Of a DNA stretch of 64,000 bases, positions 36,991 through 47,953 are shown piece after piece. A model generated the notes under the pieces. The model had not been told where the DNA came from, did no database searches, and saw only the letters and a program-made list of their open reading frames with translations. Location: the NCBI GenBank assembly GCA_963728995.1, contig CAVSMD010000004.1:248001-312000 (forward strand). The letters are read 5' to 3'. The position numbers were made by a program, and so were the translations under genes. Numbering within the stretch: the stretch's first letter is position 1; each line of letters starts with the position of its first letter. Source of the DNA: FEN-1219 sp963728995. GTDB taxonomy: Bacteria > Pseudomonadota > Gammaproteobacteria > Steroidobacterales > Rariloculaceae.

Positions 36991-37878
36991 TCATGTTTGC
37001 CGCGATTCGCCGGCCGGTTCCGAGTGATCCATCGGCGCCGGGTGCACGCCGCGCAACTCGGCCACCGCATGCGTGATCTCCGCACCGAACAGAATGATGA
37101 GCGATGCGTAATAGACCCAGATCAGGAAGACCACGACGGATCCGGCTGCGCCGAACGACGAAGCGACGGTCGCCTGGCCCAGGTAGAGCCCGATCACTGT
37201 CTTGCCTAAAGCGAACAGCACGGCCGTGATGAACGCGCCGAGCCACGTATCGCGCCACTCGATCTCGGCATCGGGCAGATACCTGAATATGAACGCGATC
37301 AACAGCGTTGCAAGGCCGAATGAGATGGCGACGTTCAATATCTCCCAGAGCATTGCCGTCGCCGCGCCGGTCGGAGCCACATAGTCGTGCAACGCTGCTA
37401 GGACGGCGCTCACGACGAGCGACACCATGAGCAGGAAGCCAAGGCTCACGATCAACGCGAAGGACAGCAAGCGGTGCTTCACGAAGTTCCATAGCGCGCT
37501 CGAAGGGTTGGCCTTGACTTTCCAGACGCGATTGAGCGCGGCCTGCAGCTGCGCGAATACAGTCGTCGCGCCGAACACTGTCAGGGCCGTGCCGACCAGC
37601 AGCGAACGCGTGCTCTGTCCCTCGTTGCTGGTGTTTGAGATGACCGTCGCTGCGAGCTGCGCGCCCTCGGTACCGATGAGCGCTTGAATCTGTGCAATCA
37701 GCTGCATTTGCACCACGCGATCCGCGAAGGCGATGCCCGCGATCGCGATCACGATGATGAGCAGCGGCGCCATCGAGAGCAGGGAATAGTAGGAGATCGC
37801 CGCCGCGGCCGGCAGCGCTTCATTGAAGTAGAAGTTTCTCGCTGATCGAAAGACAATGTCCTTGACGATCCGCAGCAT
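36991..37878 (-). CDS. YihY/BrkB-family inner-membrane protein
   Basis: This is a six-helix membrane protein of the YihY/virulence factor BrkB family (formerly annotated RNase BN), function not known. The chosen Met at 37878 (MLRIVKDIVF) matches the family start. A Met at 37905 in the same frame would add nine residues. The signature FNEALPAAAAISYYSLLSMAPLLIIVIAIAGIAF is at the N-terminus. Then come GTALTVFGATTVFAQLQAALNRVWKV, FALIVSLGFLLMVSLVV, FRYLPDAEIEWRDTWLGAFITAVLFALGK and ATVASSFGAAGSVVVFLIWVYYASLIILFGAEITHAVAELRG. The gene is intact, with 295 residues. Confidence 0.92.
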   Translation of the reverse strand: MLRIVKDIVFRSARNFYFNEALPAAAAISYYSLLSMAPLLIIVIAIAGIAFADRVVQMQLIAQIQALIGTEGAQLAATVISNTSNEGQSTRSLLVGTALTVFGATTVFAQLQAALNRVWKVKANPSSALWNFVKHRLLSFALIVSLGFLLMVSLVVSAVLAALHDYVAPTGAATAMLWEILNVAISFGLATLLIAFIFRYLPDAEIEWRDTWLGAFITAVLFALGKTVIGLYLGQATVASSFGAAGSVVVFLIWVYYASLIILFGAEITHAVAELRGVHPAPMDHSEPAGESRQT

Positions 37879-38043
37879 GGGCCTACGAAGCAAGGACCGT
37901 GCCACTCGTCGCCGGTTAGGAGATCAGGCGCCGCACGGCCCTCGGCGGATTCGATCATCGCGCGCGGCGCGATCGCAGAGGCGAGTGCCTAAGCCTATGT
38001 GCGGTCGCCCATCGAGCGGAATCACGAGTGCGACGCGTGACAG

Positions 38044-38065
38044 GCGCGCTTCCGCGGAAGCGCGC
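38044..38065. repeat. 22-bp perfect palindrome in the yihY-GFA intergenic region
   Basis: Two 11-base arms, GCGCGCTTCCG and its exact complement, meet with no spacer in the 358-bp gap between the yihY start and the GFA gene. A loopless palindrome suggests a protein-binding site rather than a terminator. No T-run follows on either strand. Nothing else coding was found between 37879 and 38236. Confidence 0.45.
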
Positions 38066-38236
38066 ACCAAAGAGGTGCGGAATCCCGGAACGCTCAAGAA
38101 TTCGCGGAGTGGCCTGACGCTAGGAGAGCTCTCGCCCGTCGCGCCCCGGACCGCTGCGTACATTATCCTCGGCTGGGCACGCTCGACGCCTTGGACGGCA
38201 TTGAGGCGTGCGAGCACGAATGATGGAGGAGATCGA

Positions 38237-38569
38237 ATGATCAAAGCTTCATGCCATTGCGGCGCCGTGCTGATCGAGATCGACGGTCCCTTGCCGAAGG
38301 ATCTCACTGACTGCGCCTGTTCGATATGCCGGCGCAAAGGCGGGCTATGGGCGTACTACTCGCCGAAGCAAGTGCGCGTCACCGGCGATACCCACATCTA
38401 CATGTGGGGCGACAAAGAGCTCGAGAATCACTCGTGCAAAGTCTGCGCCTGCACGACGCATTGGACGGCGGTCGACAAGAGCTACGACCGCATGGGCATC
38501 AACGCCCGCATGATGGATCCGGAGGTCTTCCGCGCGATCCCGATCCGCAAGACCTCGGGGCCGCCGTAG
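38237..38569 (+). CDS. GFA/CENP-V-type zinc-binding protein
   Basis: This is a 110-residue protein of the GFA family (PF04828; glutathione-dependent formaldehyde-activating enzyme fold). The zinc pattern is clear: CHCGAVLIEI at the start, DCACSICRRKGGLWAYYSPKQV, and HSCKVCACTTHWTAVD. The last block shows the CxxC pair together with CTTHW, typical for the CENP-V subgroup. A good ribosome-binding site GGAGGAG lies 6 bases before the ATG at 38237. Family members bind zinc through three Cys clusters, and few have shown GFA activity, so catalytic function should not be assumed. It is convergent with the AhpD-like tandem gene. Confidence 0.9.
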   Translation: MIKASCHCGAVLIEIDGPLPKDLTDCACSICRRKGGLWAYYSPKQVRVTGDTHIYMWGDKELENHSCKVCACTTHWTAVDKSYDRMGINARMMDPEVFRAIPIRKTSGPP

Positions 38570-38678
38570 CGCTTCATCGGTCGACGGTTGGCTTGGCGGC
38601 ACTCGGCAATCGCGCCTGCGGCTATCACGACGCCCGTAATCACGAGCACTTGCCCTTCCCCGAAGCTCGAGTTCGCCG

Positions 38679-40040
38679 CTACCGCCATTCTGCGCCCACG
38701 GGCGCGCCACGCCGATGCGGTAGCGTGGGCGTCTGGTCCGCGCGTAGCCGCATGCCGAGCGCGTTGTACACGGTGGTCATCATCAGGTAGTCGCCGATCA
38801 GCGCGGCGAGCTCCACGGTGCCGCGAGCTCCGAACAGCTTCATCGCCGTGGCGAACGTCTCGGGCCGCACCGCCCGCTCGCGAAACACCTCGCGCGTGAA
38901 AGCAATCGCCGCGGCGTCGCGCTCGTCGAGGCCCGCAAGATCGCCGTCGACGCGGATCGCTTCGAGCACCGGCTGCTTCGCGCCGGCTTGCTCGGCGGCC
39001 GCGCCGTGCACGATCCACTGGTATTGGCTGTTCATCTCGCGGCCCGTCGTTGCAACGACGATCTCGGCCAGGCGCCTGTCGAGCACGCCGTTCGTGCGCA
39101 GCACGGTGTTGAGCTGCTGAACCGGATCTGCGAGCTCCGGGCTGTTCAACGTCATGCCGACCGGTCCGCGCGGCGCCGTGCCGCGGTCTTTGCCGACGAG
39201 CCGGTCGAAGATCTCCTTGCCGCGCGGGTCGAGCTCCGTGCGCTTCAGCAACGGCAGGCGGTAATACGACCCTTCGTCGACGTCTTCGGCCAGCGGTGGC
39301 CGCGGACCGAGCGCAACGAAGTCTCCCGGCCGGCCGGTGGGCGTACCGATGCCGGTGACGGCCGGCAGAGCGGCCGAGCTCGAGCCTTTCGGCGGCTGCT
39401 GGTCCACTGCGCGCTCCAGGATGCCGGCCATCGCCGGGTACGCGAGCGCCATGATCACGTCGAACGCCGCGTGCCTACCACGCTGCTGCACGAGCTTCGC
39501 GAACGTAGCGGAGTCGACGTGCCGGTTGCGGTACAGCTGGCGGCCGAGATCGATGACGAGCCCATCGAGATCGTCGAGACGGGCGATGGGGCCGTTGGTT
39601 CTCACCACTTCGATGACCGCGGGCGGTAGCCCGGCCGCCCGCGCGGCGCGCTCGTGTACGTTCCATTCATAGGTGAGGCTCATCTCGCGGGCCGCGATCA
39701 GGCTCGAGAGCTCGAATCCACGGGCGTCGAGCGCGTTTTCGCCTCGCAGGTAGGTCGCGATGCGGGCCAGCGCCTCGGCCGTCGGCGGGCTGTATAGCGC
39801 GATGCCGATCGCGCCGCGCGGCGGCTCGCCATTCGACCCCGCAAGCGCGTCGTAGATCCGCGTGCTCACCTCGTCGGTCATGTCGCTGCGCCTCAGCGGC
39901 GGGAGACGGGACCGGGAATCTGCATCGATCGGATAGGGGGCCGCCACAGACTCGAGCGGCTGCGCGCCGAGTGGAGTATGCGATCCAAACGCTGCGCCGA
40001 GACCGGCGCCCAGAATCACAACAGTGGCAACGGCTCTCAT
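38679..40040 (-). CDS. Exported protein with two carboxymuconolactone decarboxylase-like domains
   Basis: This is a 453-residue protein with signal peptide (VATVVILGAGLGAAFG, about 3-26) followed by two AhpD/CMD-fold repeats. Repeat 1 (about 50-200): RIYDALAGSNGEPPRGAIGIALYSPP, then LSSLIAAREMSLTYEWNVHERAARAAGLPP and VIDLGRQLYRNRHVDSATFAKL. Repeat 2 (about 275-440): EIFDRLVGKDRGTAPRGPVGMTLNSPELA, then IVVATTGREMNSQYQWIVHGAAAEQAG and IAFTREVFRERAVRPETFATAMKLFG. The two are clearly copies. Both keep a YxWxxH-like motif where CMD proteins have catalytic residues. Neither has the CxxC of AhpD. Start at 40040 gives a short positively charged n-region. The reaction and target are unknown. Confidence 0.75.
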   Translation of the reverse strand: MRAVATVVILGAGLGAAFGSHTPLGAQPLESVAAPYPIDADSRSRLPPLRRSDMTDEVSTRIYDALAGSNGEPPRGAIGIALYSPPTAEALARIATYLRGENALDARGFELSSLIAAREMSLTYEWNVHERAARAAGLPPAVIEVVRTNGPIARLDDLDGLVIDLGRQLYRNRHVDSATFAKLVQQRGRHAAFDVIMALAYPAMAGILERAVDQQPPKGSSSAALPAVTGIGTPTGRPGDFVALGPRPPLAEDVDEGSYYRLPLLKRTELDPRGKEIFDRLVGKDRGTAPRGPVGMTLNSPELADPVQQLNTVLRTNGVLDRRLAEIVVATTGREMNSQYQWIVHGAAAEQAGAKQPVLEAIRVDGDLAGLDERDAAAIAFTREVFRERAVRPETFATAMKLFGARGTVELAALIGDYLMMTTVYNALGMRLRADQTPTLPHRRGAPVGAEWR

Positions 40041-40155
40041 GCGAGCTCCCGTGCTCGAAGGGCGCGACTCACGCCGCGCACGGTGTAATGTCGGCTGACG
40101 TAGGTGGCTGCAGCTCTCGCAGCTCTGCGGTTTGCCGATTCTGTAGAGCAAAAAA

Positions 40156-40181
40156 AAATTGGCGGAGAGAGGGATTCGAAC
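40156..40181. other. Copy of tRNA-Ser(GCU) 3' end, candidate distal attachment site
   Basis: The 26 bases here repeat the 3' end of the tRNA-Ser gene at 56918-56945, in the same orientation, except for a missing GA inside the GAGAGA run. The block runs from three bases beyond CCA, through the acceptor strand, into the T-loop TTCGAA. Beyond it the match ends at once. A tRNA tail displaced this way is the usual mark left by an integrative element. With the integrase remnant near the tRNA it would bound a 16.8-kb region. The short length makes the case suggestive, not proven. Confidence 0.5.
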
Positions 40182-40269
40182 GCCGCCGCAACCGTTGATC
40201 TGAGAGCGTCTCTGCGTTGCCGCGAATTTCGGTACCTTCAAAGTGACCCGAAGAAATCTGCGCCGAAAA

Positions 40270-40400
40270 CCAACATGCTCTGCCGACTCAAGCTTCCCTC
40301 GGTTCCGGTCGGACTATAGCTCGGACGCGTTTGCCGAACCACGCTCGGCAGCGCTTCGATCTGGGGATCGAACCCGCGACTGATAATCGGACGTCACGCC
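40270..40400. other. tRNA-like debris between the tandem CMD gene and the TonB receptor gene
   Basis: Within the 540-bp gap 40041-40580 two stretches look like tRNA pieces on the minus strand. One is a T-arm, GCGGGTTCGATCCCCA, near 40355-40373. The other is CATGCTCTGCCGACTC, near 40276-40291, resembling a D-arm region. Neither forms a full cloverleaf. They may be decayed tRNA ends or leftover attachment sites. No coding gene is visible in the gap. Confidence 0.3.
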
Positions 40401-40483
40401 GTGCGGCAAGCTTAGCGGAGCCGAGGAAGCGAATGCCGGCTCCGCCGTCAACGGCACCGGCGCCCGCCTCGTTGAACAGCGCC

Positions 40484-40513
40484 AAGGCCCGGCAGGGTGG
40501 CCGGCCGGGCCTT
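40484..40513 (-). terminator. Stem-loop terminator downstream of the TonB receptor gene
   Basis: Perfect 10-bp arms, AAGGCCCGGC and GCCGGGCCTT, enclose a 10-base loop. The hairpin lies 68 bp past the stop of the TonB-dependent receptor gene on the minus strand. In that direction the stem ends in CCTT, a very short T tract, so termination may be imperfect. Position and stem strength still support the call. Confidence 0.65.
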
Positions 40514-40580
40514 CGCCGCTCTCGTTCCCTCTACTTTCGCGCCGCGTGTCAGAGGTTGTAGTTGAACGTCAGCTATAAGA

Positions 40581-43500
40581 TCAGAAGCGCATGTCCAGGG
40601 TTAGCTCGAATCGGCGTCCGAACTCGTCATAGCCAAGACCCGAATTGGTTTGGGATCCAACACGGTTGAAAGAACCCGGGATGATCGGCGGGTTCTTGTC
40701 GAACGCATTGTTGATTGCCAAGCCAGCCGACCACGCCTTACCAGCGCCGGTCGAACTACGATCGTAGCGGAACAACAGGTTGGTGAATGAGTATGACGGG
40801 ATCGTGTTGTTGTCCACATCCACACCTTCCACCCAGTTGATATTAATCAGCTGGTCGCTGATATAACGCTGCTGCCAGATCGCGGACCACGGGCCCACTG
40901 AATACCTGAGCGTGGCATTGGCAGAAAGCTCCGGGCGGTTGATGGCGGAATTGCCGATCTGGTTGATGGGTTGGCCCCCGGGCGGCTGGTCGTAGCGGTC
41001 CAGCAATTTACCGGCCAGCAACCTGAAGGACAGGTTTTCCGGTTTGCTTTTGAACAGGTTTACCTCCCTGTTGTAGGCCACTTCGAAATCGATACCTTTC
41101 GCATAGGACGTGGACAGGTTGAGGAAAGGCGCGTCGACACGGACTGGCACGTTGTTGGTATCACGAACGATCAGTGCACAGATCTCAGGTGGCCCGTTTT
41201 GGGCAGCACCACACTGGTTGACGATCTGCTGCTCGGTGATGCTGTCGACTGCGCCGGAGATATCGATCTCGTACCAGTCCACGCTCATGCGCAGGCCGTC
41301 TGCACGGGAAGGCTCGTACACGATTCCGAAAACCGTGGTATCCGCTTCTTCCGGTTTGAGGTTCGGGTTACCGCCTCGGTGGAAGGTCACGTTGACGTTC
41401 TTCACGCCGGTGACCGGATCGTCGATCAGAATGCCGCCGGTTTGAACATCGAAGCGCTCCTGAAAGCTGGCTTCGCGCACGTCCCTGGAACGGGTCGCGC
41501 GGAAACGCATGTCCTTATACGCCTGCCACTCCAGGCCGATCTTCCAGGAATCCTGCGCACCACTGGTGGAATAGTCGGAGCGGCGGAAGGCCAGGTTGGT
41601 ACCGAGTCTGCGATTCCCGTCACCGGATGCCCAGATCGGCACGTTCAACTCACCGAACAACTCCGAGACATCGTACTTGCCGTCCAGCAGGCTGATGGTG
41701 GAGAAATGATGCAGATTGGCCGTACCGCCGGCATAGGCATTGGCGATACCACGAATGCCCAGTGACGGTACGTTGATGGGCGGACCCAGTACGTCGATCG
41801 CGACATCGGGATACTCGTCGTGGAAGCTTTGCTGACGCCACGTCAGGCCGGTGGCGAAGCCGAGCGCGCCGGCGCGGCGGCCTTCGAAGGCCTCACCCTG
41901 CAGCAGCAATTCCGCGTAATCCTGCTTCACCCACGAGTCGTTCGTCTTGCTGGATTTGTGAATGTAATCCCAGGCGGCCTGGCTCATGTTGCCGGCGCCC
42001 ATGGCGTTGTAGGGCACACATTCACTCACGGCGTTATCCAGGCCGATGGGTGACAGCAGCGGAGTGCCTAAATCGGTTTCGCCCCTTTTGGCAGTCCGGC
42101 CCTGGATTTCCGGCGCAGCCGCCAACTGCGCAGGCGTCGGGTTGTATAACTGGACATTACACACGATGTTGCCGGTAGCCGGGTCTATGACTGCGTCACG
42201 GGCGAGGGCTTCAAGGTCCACGCGCAGCGAATGGTACTCCCCGCCCCCCTTGCGCGATTCACCGCTCTGGTAGGAACCGCTCAGGTCCCAGTCATTGGCC
42301 AGCTTGAAATCGAAACCGATGGAAGCGGACTCGGTTTTGAACACCTGGAGGGTGTACTCGCCGGCACCCGCTTCCAGGTCGCCGGGGTAGCTACCTACTT
42401 TGTCCAGACGAAACGACGTCCGTCCTTCTGCGTCCATGATGGCCGCGACACTAGCGGGTATGTACGGATTTTCCCGGTAAATGGTTTCATTCCACGGGAA
42501 AGTCATGGCAAAAGTGGACTGCTGTGAGGTGTTGTAGGATTCTGTGCGGCCGTTCAAGACCTGACCATGGACGCTCAGCCTATCGGATATCTTGAACTGC
42601 AAGGCGGCAAAACCGGAACGGTTGTCCACGCCGTTCCCTGTAATAGGTGAGAGAGTGGCTTCGCTGTAACGCACGGATTCCGGCCCGCCGGAGGTGTAAC
42701 CGGCATTGGTGACATTGCCAAGAACGAAAGGACGCAGGGCGGTGCCGTCATCGGTAAATGTCAGGCCGTTCAGGGCGGAACCCGGAACGTTGATCACACC
42801 GGAAGGCGATACGTTGGTAGGCGTGGCCCACGGTACGGTGATACGGGCCGGGCCGTTCGGATCCGGGTTGGTAATCTGACCCCAGCGCTGGAACCAGCTG
42901 GAGTCCAGCTCACTGGGATCACGATAGATCGGGTCAATATGGACGTCGTTAAAGGAACCGATGAAGTTCCAGCGGTCACCGAATTCAAATCCGCCGGCGA
43001 TTCCCAGGTTGTACCTCTTGCCGTCCCGGTCCTGTTGGTTCATTCCGGTACCTAGAGACATCTTCAAACCCTGAAATTCCCGATCCAGGACGAAGTTGGT
43101 GACGCCGGCCAGGGCGTCTGCACCATAGGCAGCGGATGCACCCCCGGTAATCACGTCCACCGAGCGAACGAGGGCCATAGGAAGGTTGTCGACGTTGACG
43201 GTACCGCGCTTGTCCGCCGGGACCATTCGGGAACCGTCCAGCAATACCAGCGTACGGTTACGGCCCAGACCGCGCATATCCAGGTAGCTACCGCCACCGT
43301 CACCGAAGAGGGCGGGACCACCACGCTGGGCCGTACCCGTTGCGAAGAACTGTGGCAAGGCATCAAGCTGTTCAGCAACCGTTCCGCCCGGTTCGAACAT
43401 TTGGAGTTCTACTGGCGTAACCGTGGTGACCGGTGTGGGTTCCGCCATTCCGTCGGTGTAGCGAACGCGCGATCCGGTCACCGTTATTTCTTCGACAGGT

Positions 43501-43610
43501 CCGGCGCTCGTGTCTTGCGCGTACGATTTTGTGCCGCCAATCCCCATCGCAACGGCACACGCGGTATACAGACTTGTTCGCGTTAGCGAAAACCCTTTGT
43601 GCTTGTTCAT
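40581..43610 (-). CDS. TonB-dependent outer-membrane receptor
   Basis: This is a 1009-residue outer-membrane beta-barrel receptor that takes up a large substrate using TonB-ExbBD energy. Residues 1-31 are a signal peptide (TACAVAMGIGGTKSYAQ). The TonB box region is VEEITVTGSRVR. The plug follows (about 50-180): LDALPQFFATGTAQRGG, YLDMRGLGRNRTLVLLDGSRMV and VDVITGGASAAYGADALAGVTNFVLD. The barrel ends in YDEFGRRFELTLDMRF, with the C-terminal aromatic needed for BamA recognition. The signature set matches the CarA/oar-type receptors common in Caulobacter-, Sphingomonas- and Steroidobacter-like bacteria. Many codons end in A or T and GC is visibly lower than in flanking genes. The reading frame is intact. 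Substrate cannot be inferred. Confidence 0.92.
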   Translation of the reverse strand: MNKHKGFSLTRTSLYTACAVAMGIGGTKSYAQDTSAGPVEEITVTGSRVRYTDGMAEPTPVTTVTPVELQMFEPGGTVAEQLDALPQFFATGTAQRGGPALFGDGGGSYLDMRGLGRNRTLVLLDGSRMVPADKRGTVNVDNLPMALVRSVDVITGGASAAYGADALAGVTNFVLDREFQGLKMSLGTGMNQQDRDGKRYNLGIAGGFEFGDRWNFIGSFNDVHIDPIYRDPSELDSSWFQRWGQITNPDPNGPARITVPWATPTNVSPSGVINVPGSALNGLTFTDDGTALRPFVLGNVTNAGYTSGGPESVRYSEATLSPITGNGVDNRSGFAALQFKISDRLSVHGQVLNGRTESYNTSQQSTFAMTFPWNETIYRENPYIPASVAAIMDAEGRTSFRLDKVGSYPGDLEAGAGEYTLQVFKTESASIGFDFKLANDWDLSGSYQSGESRKGGGEYHSLRVDLEALARDAVIDPATGNIVCNVQLYNPTPAQLAAAPEIQGRTAKRGETDLGTPLLSPIGLDNAVSECVPYNAMGAGNMSQAAWDYIHKSSKTNDSWVKQDYAELLLQGEAFEGRRAGALGFATGLTWRQQSFHDEYPDVAIDVLGPPINVPSLGIRGIANAYAGGTANLHHFSTISLLDGKYDVSELFGELNVPIWASGDGNRRLGTNLAFRRSDYSTSGAQDSWKIGLEWQAYKDMRFRATRSRDVREASFQERFDVQTGGILIDDPVTGVKNVNVTFHRGGNPNLKPEEADTTVFGIVYEPSRADGLRMSVDWYEIDISGAVDSITEQQIVNQCGAAQNGPPEICALIVRDTNNVPVRVDAPFLNLSTSYAKGIDFEVAYNREVNLFKSKPENLSFRLLAGKLLDRYDQPPGGQPINQIGNSAINRPELSANATLRYSVGPWSAIWQQRYISDQLININWVEGVDVDNNTIPSYSFTNLLFRYDRSSTGAGKAWSAGLAINNAFDKNPPIIPGSFNRVGSQTNSGLGYDEFGRRFELTLDMRF

Positions 43611-43988
43611 TACCCCTGATTCTCCCGTTAGGTTCTAGTTCGTCTATTGTCAGTACGCCTGCTGGTGCGCGCTGCGTCGCGGTTTGGCGATTGCGCGGAA
43701 CCTTGATGCATCCCCGATGACCGACGCGCCCGTTGCGAGATCGTGGTGCCCGAACTCATTCTTGTTATACCGACTGTTATGCAACATAGCAGTGGACGAC
43801 GCTTGCGTCCAGAGGCCAAGGGAATGGGCTCCGCCTTTCCGGGCCTCGATCCGCAACCCCAGCGCAGCGACGTGGCAGTTGCCGGAAGCATGAGCTCCGC
43901 ATCAATTCGACGAGATGACGCTTCCGGCGATACAACGCCGCTCGCCCTGAGCGATCGACGGCGGATCGCCCGACAGGGTTCCCTGCCC
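43611..43988. promoter_or_regulatory. Intergenic region upstream of the TonB receptor with a direct repeat
   Basis: The 378-bp gap holds the receptor promoter (minus strand) and the 3' side of the yhhQ relic. At 43763-43782 two near-identical octamers, TGTTATAC and TGTTATGC, stand 12 bp apart as direct repeats. This is the most AT-rich piece of the gap and could be an activator or repressor site, 153-172 bp before the receptor start. No gene is seen in the gap. Confidence 0.35.
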
Positions 43989-44530
43989 TCAATCCTTGAG
44001 CGAAAACGGGGTGAAGTTCGTATCGGTGTCATAGTAGTCCTCGTGCTCGTGGCGCTTCAGCCAGCCCACGACGGCGTATGTGGCCGGCGTCATCACAACC
44101 TCGACCGAGACCTTGAACAGCCAGTCGAAGACGATGACGCCGACGAGCGCCTGCCCTGTCCAGATGTCCGCGAACGCGATCGGATAGAAGATCACGCTGT
44201 CCACGGCCTGCCCCAGCGATGTCGAGCCGATCGTGCGCGTCCACAGCCAACGGCCTCCGGTCCAAACCTTCATGCGTGCGAGCACGTAGGCGTTGACGAA
44301 CTCGTCCGCCCAGAACGCGACGATCGAGCCGATCACGATGCGCCACGTGTTGCCGAACACGACCTCGAGCGCAGGCTGGAGCGTCGCGTGTCGGTGTCGG
44401 TGGCAGGCCGATCACGACGAACGCCATGACGGTTGCGAACACCATCGTGATCGGTACGGCGTTCTTGTTCGGCGACGTGCTCACCGAGGTGTACGGCTAC
44501 GCGCGCCAGGCGCGTGATCTGGTCCGGGTT
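43989..44530 (-). pseudogene. yhhQ: YhhQ/VUT-family queuosine precursor transporter with internal inversion
   Basis: This is an inner-membrane transporter for queuosine precursors (PF02592). The C-terminal 124 residues are read on the minus strand from 44360: VFGNTWRIVIGSIVAFWADEFVNAYVLARMKVWTGGRWLWTRTIGSTSLGQAVDSVIFYPIAFADIW, a complete VUT half. Just upstream a neighbouring frame on the same strand gives MVFATVMAFVVIGLPPTPT, the preceding helix, after one shift near 44385. The family's hallmark motif FLFGDVLTEVYGYARQAR lies at about 44466-44513 but on the plus strand, reading outward. So the block of about 44440-44530 has been flipped inside the gene. No N-terminus is readable beyond it. 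The gene is therefore dead as written. Confidence 0.75.
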
Positions 44531-44746
44531 CATCGCGATGGCACCTGGGCCACCTTGGCCGTGCCAATGAGGTTCGAGCACAGCAGCACCGCCACTCGGT
44601 GTGCGTCACAGCGTCCGGTCCATGCTCGCAAGTGGGCTCGAAACAGCGCGCCAGAGCGAAACGGCCTCGTTCGCGCCTCCGACGCTCCATCTTAGTCCCG
44701 CCACGTTCTTTTCGTCCTTCGTTGTGGGGCGGGAAGCCGCCATGAG

Positions 44747-46781
<2,035 letters not shown>

Positions 46782-46785
<4 letters not shown>

Positions 46786-47930
46786 AGGGCCGGCGGTGGG
46801 CCGCCGGGCGGGCGGAAGCCGCCGGTCGGCGCAACGGTAGGGGCGGACGTCACTACGGCCGCGCCGTCGGCGAGGCAGTTCAGCACCTCGGTCTCGATGC
46901 CGTCACTGATGCCGATGCGGCAGACGATCGGCCGCAGCGTGCCGGGCGCTACACCCAAGTCGTACACGAGACGCTCGTTGCGGGCGAGCCGCGCCGGCGG
47001 CTGCGTCTCGAACGTCACGCCCTGCGGCGGCGTGATGCGCAGGGCGGCGTTCGGCACCTTCAGCGCGTGCGGCCGCTCGGCGACGAGGACGGAGACCGCG
47101 GCCGTCATCCCGGGGAACAACTTCTGCTCGGGATTGGCGACCTCGATGATGGTTTCGTAGGTGACGACGTTCGACGTGGTCGTCGGCGCGCGGCGCACCT
47201 GCGCGACCACCCCCGTAAACACCTCATCGGGGAAGGCGTCGACGCCGAACTCCACCGTCTGTCCCGTGTGTACCTGGCCCACGTCGGCCTCGGACACCGC
47301 CGCGCTGATGTGCATGGCGGTGATGTCCTGCGCGATCGTGAACAGCACCGGCGTGGTCATCGCTGCGACGACCGTCTGGCCGACATCCACCTTGCGCGAG
47401 ATGACGGTGCCGTCGACGGGTGAGGTGATCTTGCAGTAGCTCAGGTTGGCGCGCGCGCTCTCGACCGCGGCGCGGCGCACGATCACGCTGGCTTCCGCCT
47501 GCGCGAGCTCGGCCGTGGCCACGTCGACGTCGAATTGCGACGCGGCGCGCTGCGGCGCGAGCGCCTTCTTGCGCTCCAGGTTCTGGCGCTTCAGCACGGC
47601 CGTGGCCTCGGCGCTCGCTAGCTCGCCCTCGGCTTGGCGCAGCGTGGCCGCGTAGACGGTGGGATCTATCTCGGCGATCAGCTGACCCTTGATCACGGGC
47701 GAATTGAAGTCCACGTGGAGCGCGGCGATCTTGCCCGACACCTGGCTGCCGACCTCGACGCTGACCACCGCGCTCAGCGTGCCGACGGCCGTGACGCGCT
47801 GTGCGAGCGGGCCGCGCTCCACTGGCGCCGTCGTGTAGCCCCCGCCGGAAGCGTTCGGCCGCGCGCAGCCGAAGAGTGCGGCTACCGCCAACGCCAGCAG
47901 CAGCGCGCGTGCCTGCCCGTGAGTTCTCAT
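46782..47930 (-). CDS. MacA/HlyD-type periplasmic adaptor lipoprotein
   Basis: This is the membrane-fusion subunit bridging the MacB-like ATPase/permease and the outer-membrane channel. The chosen start at 47930 has AAGGAG with a 9-base spacer. It gives MRTHGQARALLLALAVAALF followed by Gly-Cys, a lipobox, so the mature protein is probably anchored through Cys22. A biotinyl-lipoyl region (VEVGSQVSGKIAALHVDFNSPVIKGQLIAEIDPTVY), a coiled-coil hairpin (LASAEATAVLKRQNLERKKAL, FDVDVATAELAQAEASV), a barrel (KITSPVDGTVISRKVDVGQTV) and the last domain (LFPGMTAAVSVLVAERPHALKVPNAALRI) follow in order. An alternative start at 47957 overlaps the channel gene but would lengthen the n-region without need. 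Confidence 0.93.
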
Positions 47931-47953
47931 CCTGAGCCGCTCCTTCGTAAACA

